Shown here piece after piece: positions 59,552 to 64,000 of a DNA stretch of 64,000 bases; the first letter of the stretch is position 1, and the number at the start of each line of letters is the position of its first letter. The DNA is from Reyranella soli (GTDB lineage Bacteria > Pseudomonadota > Alphaproteobacteria > Reyranellales > Reyranellaceae): NCBI RefSeq assembly GCF_007992495.1, contig NZ_BKAJ01000048.1, forward strand, positions 32,746-96,745, written 5' to 3'. The notes beneath the pieces are model-generated. The model was not told the DNA's origin. It was given only the letters and a program-made list of their open reading frames with translations, and searched no databases. Made by a program: the position numbers and the translations under genes.

Positions 59552-60313
59552 CTACTGCGCGGCGCTGCGCATCGGAACGTGCGATTTGAGGAACGTGCGC
59601 ACGCGGTTGATCGTGCGTGCCTTGAGTTCCGGCGGCTCGCGCCACGGGAAGACCGTGATCTCGGCATTGGGCGCCAGTGACGCAACGTCGATCGAGGTCG
59701 GCAGCGGATGCGAGGACGTGTCGTCCGGCAAGACAAGCATCGGCGTCCGGCAGTTCCTGATGAAGTCGCGGGGGACGCTGTAGAGGAAATCGGGCTGCGC
59801 CCGGAAAAGGCTGTGGAGATACTTCTCGATGGTCTCCGTCGACACTTCGGGCCGTCGTTTCTGGAAATCCGGAAGCCAATTCTGCTGGCTGTGTCGAACC
59901 ATGACCTCCGGGTCTTCGGGCCGATGGCCAACGGTCTGGCAGAACACGGCGGCCATGACGCGTTGAGGCGCCCGCTGCAGCAGCTTGCCGGCGAAGCAGC
60001 CGCCGATGCAGTAGCCCATGAAGAAGAATTCGCGGATCCCGAGATGGTCCATCAGCCCGAGATGGTCGTCGGCGAAGGCGTCCCAGGCGTTCTCGACAGG
60101 CACCGGGCCAGCGGACTCGCCGCCATTGGCATTGCGCTGGTCCATGGTGATGCAGCGGAAGTCGTGCTTGAACTCTTCCATCGCATTGAAAACGGCGGTC
60201 TGCCAGTTGCTGACACGCGAATTCAATCCGCCGCCAGGGATGACCAGCAGCGGGAAGCCGGAGCCGACCTCCTCATAGCGAATGCGAACGTCACCCCTTT
60301 GATAGAACGGCAT
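59552..60313 (-). CDS. Cytosolic alpha/beta hydrolase with Cys nucleophile, paralogue of 42719-43591
   Basis: A 253-residue alpha/beta hydrolase without a signal peptide. It shares long identical stretches with the exported protein at 42719 (ITMDQRNA, WDAFADD, LGLMDHLGIR, TPMLVLPDD, EPPELKARTINR). The nucleophile is Cys102 in GYCIGG. Asp197/198 and His202 (SSHPL) are conserved in both, but the usual C-terminal catalytic His is absent (TVFPWREPPEL). A GGAGAGAG site precedes the ATG. It is second in a minus-strand pair after the secreted esterase gene (27-bp gap). Confidence 0.88.
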   Translation of the reverse strand: MPFYQRGDVRIRYEEVGSGFPLLVIPGGGLNSRVSNWQTAVFNAMEEFKHDFRCITMDQRNANGGESAGPVPVENAWDAFADDHLGLMDHLGIREFFFMGYCIGGCFAGKLLQRAPQRVMAAVFCQTVGHRPEDPEVMVRHSQQNWLPDFQKRRPEVSTETIEKYLHSLFRAQPDFLYSVPRDFIRNCRTPMLVLPDDTSSHPLPTSIDVASLAPNAEITVFPWREPPELKARTINRVRTFLKSHVPMRSAAQ

Positions 60314-60340
60314 GGAACTCTCTCCTACCTGTAAGCACCG

Positions 60341-61666
60341 CTACGGAATCGGATAGCCCTTCCAGAGCCACTCGAGCGCGTGCGGCAGTGTCTGGCCGAC
60401 CGTGGGGCGGTCGACGTGCCTGGAGTTGCGCGCGAACACGAACTGGTAATGGTAACCCTTGTCGGCCAATACCTTGGCCATCAGCTCGGCCGCAAGCACC
60501 CAATCGTGCATGCCATCGGCCATGACCGGGTTGGGGTAGAAGAGGTCCTGATCGCCGACGGCGAACCAGAAGCGAATCGGCTTGGCGGGGGCACCCGGGA
60601 TCAACGGCGCGCCGGCCGGCTCACCGGGCGTGATGGCATTGCCGGGATTCTTGACGTGGAGGTTGGGTCCGGCCGGGCCCGTCCACGGGCTGTGATACTC
60701 CCAGGCGCCGCCGCGCAGCGCAGGATCGTACGGCCACTGCTGGTTCACCATGGTCGGCGAATAGGCCAGCACCCGGCGATAGAGCTCGGGATGGAACCAC
60801 GCCATGGTGAAGGCCGCCGCGCCGCTCGAGCTCAAGCCCAGGGTCGCGCGACCGTCGGGGTTCCTTGTCAGCTTCACGCCCGCATTCTTCTCCACGAGCG
60901 GCAGCACCTCGCGCTCGACGAACTGCGTGTAGACGCCGTTCACCGCATCGTATTCCTTGCCGCGCTGGCTGCCCTGGGCATCCTGCCCACCATTGCCGAT
61001 CTGGATGGCGACGATCGGCGGGATGCGCTTCTCAGCGATCAGGTTGTCGAGGATGGCGGAGAGGTCCTTGTAGGCGGTCGATCCGCCGTCGCCCAGCACG
61101 ATGAACGGCATCTCGACGCCGCGCACGTGAGCAGCCGGCACATACACCGCGATGGGTCGCGTCCAGGTGCCGGGATGGCTGGTGGTGACGATCATGTTGG
61201 ACTTGTCGCCCGGCGCGGTTTGCGTGCGCATGATCGAGCCGTTGCCGCAGCCTGCGGGCGTGTCGTCACGGATGAGCCCGGGGTTGTAGATGATGCTCTC
61301 CTTCGACGACATGTCGAAGGCGACGGTGGTGCCTTGCGGCACGCCGTCCTTGGCAACCGTCTCGGGCGCGGGATTGTGCGTCGGGCCGATGACGAAATTG
61401 CCCTCCGCGCCTGCCGGCGGCAGCGTGCCATCGGGCAGCTCGACTTTCTTCACATAGTGCGGGCTCTTGGGATCGCGCGTCGGCGGCTGGGTGCTGAAGT
61501 CGAGCCCCGTCGTATCGATGAAGAACGGTGCTGCCTTATCCTTGTCGTTGGCGCCGGGCGGAACGACAAAGTTTTGCGTCACACAGACCGGCTGCGCCAT
61601 CGCTGCCGGAACGCACCATACAGTCGCAAGCATGGTGGCCGCGACGACCGCCCGCGTGTGGTTCAT
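60341..61666 (-). CDS. Secreted esterase, putative-esterase (D) family
   Basis: A 441-residue exported esterase of the enterochelin esterase/esterase D fold. It has a Sec signal peptide (VVAATMLATVWCVPAAMA, cleavage before QPVC). The serine elbow is GLSSSGAAAF, the acid is in VGDQDLFYP and the His is in NSRHVDRPT, so a full Ser-Asp-His triad is visible. The central part has FIVLGDGGSTAYKDL. I start at the ATG at 61666 after GGGAGAG; a GTG two codons earlier is the alternative. It precedes the cytosolic Cys-type hydrolase in one operon: an outer and an inner hydrolase pair. Confidence 0.9.
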   Translation of the reverse strand: MNHTRAVVAATMLATVWCVPAAMAQPVCVTQNFVVPPGANDKDKAAPFFIDTTGLDFSTQPPTRDPKSPHYVKKVELPDGTLPPAGAEGNFVIGPTHNPAPETVAKDGVPQGTTVAFDMSSKESIIYNPGLIRDDTPAGCGNGSIMRTQTAPGDKSNMIVTTSHPGTWTRPIAVYVPAAHVRGVEMPFIVLGDGGSTAYKDLSAILDNLIAEKRIPPIVAIQIGNGGQDAQGSQRGKEYDAVNGVYTQFVEREVLPLVEKNAGVKLTRNPDGRATLGLSSSGAAAFTMAWFHPELYRRVLAYSPTMVNQQWPYDPALRGGAWEYHSPWTGPAGPNLHVKNPGNAITPGEPAGAPLIPGAPAKPIRFWFAVGDQDLFYPNPVMADGMHDWVLAAELMAKVLADKGYHYQFVFARNSRHVDRPTVGQTLPHALEWLWKGYPIP

Positions 61667-61748
61667 TTGCACTCTCCCGGAAGTGGCAAGTCTTCGCGGC
61701 TCGCCTGGAGAGAACAGTGTCCGTCAATCTGCGACCGGTCAAGCGACG

Positions 61749-63170
61749 TCAGGCCGTACTCTGCATCGGCCAGACCGCCGGGTGATGGCCGAGCGGGACC
61801 GAGGGTCGTGCCCAGTGCGGCGGCGTTTCCGACATCTGCGCCACAGGTCGCAGATGCCGCAGCGGGCCGCCCGGCGTCTCGCTGATCATCGACCAGCGCG
61901 CGAGCTCCTCCGCGTCGAACTCGTCTGGCACGCCCTCGAGCGAAGCGGTCGGCACCTCTCCGAGATCGACCAGCCACTTGCCGACCTGGGCGAGCGAGAT
62001 GCGCACCAGCCAGCTGCCGCCCTCGCGCGCGCGACGCTCCAACGCCACCATGGCTCCGAACGCCATCAGGTAGCCGGTGCAGTAGTCGATCGCCGAGACC
62101 GGATAGAATTGCGGCCCGGCCGTTTTGCCGGGCACCAGCTCAGCCTGGCGCGAGGTGATGCCGCTTACGGTCTGCACCACGGTGTCGAAGCCACGCCGCG
62201 CTGCCCATGGCCCGGCATGGCCGAAGGCACTCAGCGAGACATAGACCAAGCCCGGTCGCAGCGCCGCCAGCGCCTCGGGCGAGAGACCTCGCTCAGCCAG
62301 GCTGCCCGGCCGATAGCCCTGCGAGAACACATCGGCCTCGCGGATCAGCCCGCGCAGGGTGTCGAGGCTGGCAGGCTGCCGCAGGTCGAGCTGGGCGGAG
62401 AGCTTGCCGTGGCCGGTGTCCCACTCCTGGTAGCCGAGGTTCGGCAGGTGCGTCGCGGTGATCTTCATCACCTCGGCGCCGTGCTCGGCCAAGGTTCGCG
62501 CGCAGGTCGGACCGGCGAGCACGCGTGTGATGTCGACCACGCGGATACCGGACAGCGGGCGCTTACCTTCAGGAAGCGGCTCCGGCGCGCTCTCGCCGAT
62601 GCGCACGATCTCCAGCAACGGCAAGGAGGCGATGGCGACGGCCTGCGGATGGTCGGACCATTCGGCGTGCGTGCGCACCATTCCGCCGGCACCCTTGGCG
62701 GCGATGATCGCCTCCTCGAGATCGGCGGCGTTCCAGCGGGCGACGGCGCGTGTCACTGCCTCGCGATCCTCGGCCACGCCCAGGACGCCGAGCGCGGCCG
62801 CGCGATGGTTGGGAAAATTGCAATGCAGGTAGCTCCAGCGCCCGTCCTTCGTCGGATAGCAGCCCATGATGGCGTTGCGCCGGTGCGGCAGTTCGCCGTC
62901 GCCCAGCTTCATATAGGTGCCGCTGCGCAGCGAGGCTGTGGCCTGGCGTAGGTCGACACCTACCTGCTGGCGCCGCCCGGTGCGCGTTTCCCACAGAGCG
63001 GCGGCCGCCAAGGCGGCGGCGGCGATCGTCGACGCTCCGGCAACGCCGATGCGGAACGGCGTCGGCAGTATGGGATCGGTACCGCCGGTGAAGGTGGCGT
63101 CGGCGGCACGGTCACGCGACCAGCCGGCAATGGGCAGGATAGCACGAAGGGCAATGTCAGCGGTGGTCAT
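61749..63170 (-). CDS. Family III CoA-transferase (CaiB/BaiF) with swapped half-domain order
   Basis: A 473-residue protein. Residues about 40-205 resemble the C-terminal half of family III CoA-transferases (ETRTGRRQQVGVDLRQATAS, YPTKDGRWSYLHCNFPNH, then a helical tail). Residues about 207-395 carry what is normally the N-terminal half: GIRVVDITRVLAGPTCARTLAEHGAEV in two pieces, SQGYRPGSLAERGLS, VYVSLSAFGHAGPWA and the catalytic Asp near 362 in SAIDYCTGYLMAFGAMVAL. Normal members are about 400 residues with the opposite order. It may be a natural circular permutation or a joined pair of half-domains. Reaction type, CoA transfer between carboxylic acids, is inferred. Divergent from livF-like gene. 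Confidence 0.88.
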   Translation of the reverse strand: MTTADIALRAILPIAGWSRDRAADATFTGGTDPILPTPFRIGVAGASTIAAAALAAAALWETRTGRRQQVGVDLRQATASLRSGTYMKLGDGELPHRRNAIMGCYPTKDGRWSYLHCNFPNHRAAALGVLGVAEDREAVTRAVARWNAADLEEAIIAAKGAGGMVRTHAEWSDHPQAVAIASLPLLEIVRIGESAPEPLPEGKRPLSGIRVVDITRVLAGPTCARTLAEHGAEVMKITATHLPNLGYQEWDTGHGKLSAQLDLRQPASLDTLRGLIREADVFSQGYRPGSLAERGLSPEALAALRPGLVYVSLSAFGHAGPWAARRGFDTVVQTVSGITSRQAELVPGKTAGPQFYPVSAIDYCTGYLMAFGAMVALERRAREGGSWLVRISLAQVGKWLVDLGEVPTASLEGVPDEFDAEELARWSMISETPGGPLRHLRPVAQMSETPPHWARPSVPLGHHPAVWPMQSTA

Positions 63171-63262
63171 GATGTTCCCATTTGCCTCTTTGGACGCCCG
63201 CGAGTCTTACACCCGCCAGAAGCGATCGAGAAAGGCGCTGCGGGTCCATGCCGGGGTGCGGT

Positions 63263-63268
63263 TATACT
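63263..63268 (+). promoter_or_regulatory. -10-like TATACT close to the LivF start
   Basis: TATACT lies 5 bp before the ATG at 63274 with no Shine-Dalgarno between. If used as a -10 box, transcription would begin at or near the ATG, giving a leaderless mRNA. No good -35 is visible. Confidence 0.3.
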
Positions 63269-63273
63269 AGGCC

Positions 63274-63987
<714 letters not shown>

Positions 63988-64000
63988 TAGCTCTGCACAG

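Overview
The window is GC-rich chromosomal DNA (most third codon positions are G or C) from a soil- or plant-associated Alphaproteobacterium. The evidence is the ACC deaminase, the many ABC importers and orphan substrate-binding proteins, the Bug-type receptors, the AAA/TPR-fused class III cyclase and the REP-like hairpins. A Rhodospirillales or Bradyrhizobium/Reyranella-like host is my guess from gene style only. I saw no rRNA, tRNA, CRISPR, prophage or intact insertion sequence.

Layout. 1-2960: the 3' part of acdS, a PlsC-like acyltransferase and an AraC regulator. 3021-11338: a GntR regulator divergent from a tightly coupled operon (M20 peptidase, SBP5, DppB, DppC, fused DppDF, second M20 protein) for uptake and hydrolysis of a peptide-like solute. 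11825-18637 (minus): a CUT2-type ABC importer with a fused double permease, followed by a flavin (LLM) monooxygenase and a LysR gene. 18872-26553: a LysR gene divergent from a PotD/A/B/C-type importer with RidA inside it, a frameshifted M24 creatinase-fold gene and a DadA-like oxidoreductase. 26623-28680 (minus): cytochrome P460, amidohydrolase and a 64-residue protein. 28904-32085: two CUT1-type permeases and a receptor with no ATPase.

32089-42569 is a dense catabolic region. Two divergent operons each begin with an alpha/beta hydrolase followed by an LLM monooxygenase. The plus-strand operon continues with an Asp/Glu-racemase-fold protein that lacks the usual cysteines and an LVIVD-repeat protein. 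It is followed by an orphan SBP5 receptor, an NtaA/DszA-type LLM monooxygenase, an SDR and a membrane-anchored cupin. 42719-43591 is an exported alpha/beta hydrolase with a Cys nucleophile.

43592-47646 carries a REP-like hairpin, a decayed fragment of a Bug receptor gene and a 1133-residue cyclase-ATPase-TPR protein, with the intact Bug gene on the far side, so the cyclase gene sits between direct repeats. 47647-53949 holds a Bug/gamma-glutamyltransferase/Bug operon, a divergent MFS transporter and a third Bug receptor. 54223-63987 holds an MBL-fold hydrolase, a TfdA-like dioxygenase, a phosphodiesterase, an LLM plus MFS pair, a GlcG/HbpS protein, a second (cytosolic) Cys-nucleophile hydrolase beside a secreted esterase, a family III CoA-transferase with its half-domains in swapped order, and a LivF ATPase.

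The region reads as a scavenging and catabolic part of the genome: eight substrate-binding proteins, five LLM monooxygenases and many hydrolases. The strongest candidates for unusual biology are the mirrored hydrolase-LLM operons, the paired exported/cytosolic Cys-nucleophile hydrolases without a canonical catalytic His, the second M20 protein missing three of five metal ligands, the RidA-containing amine locus, and the permuted CoA-transferase.
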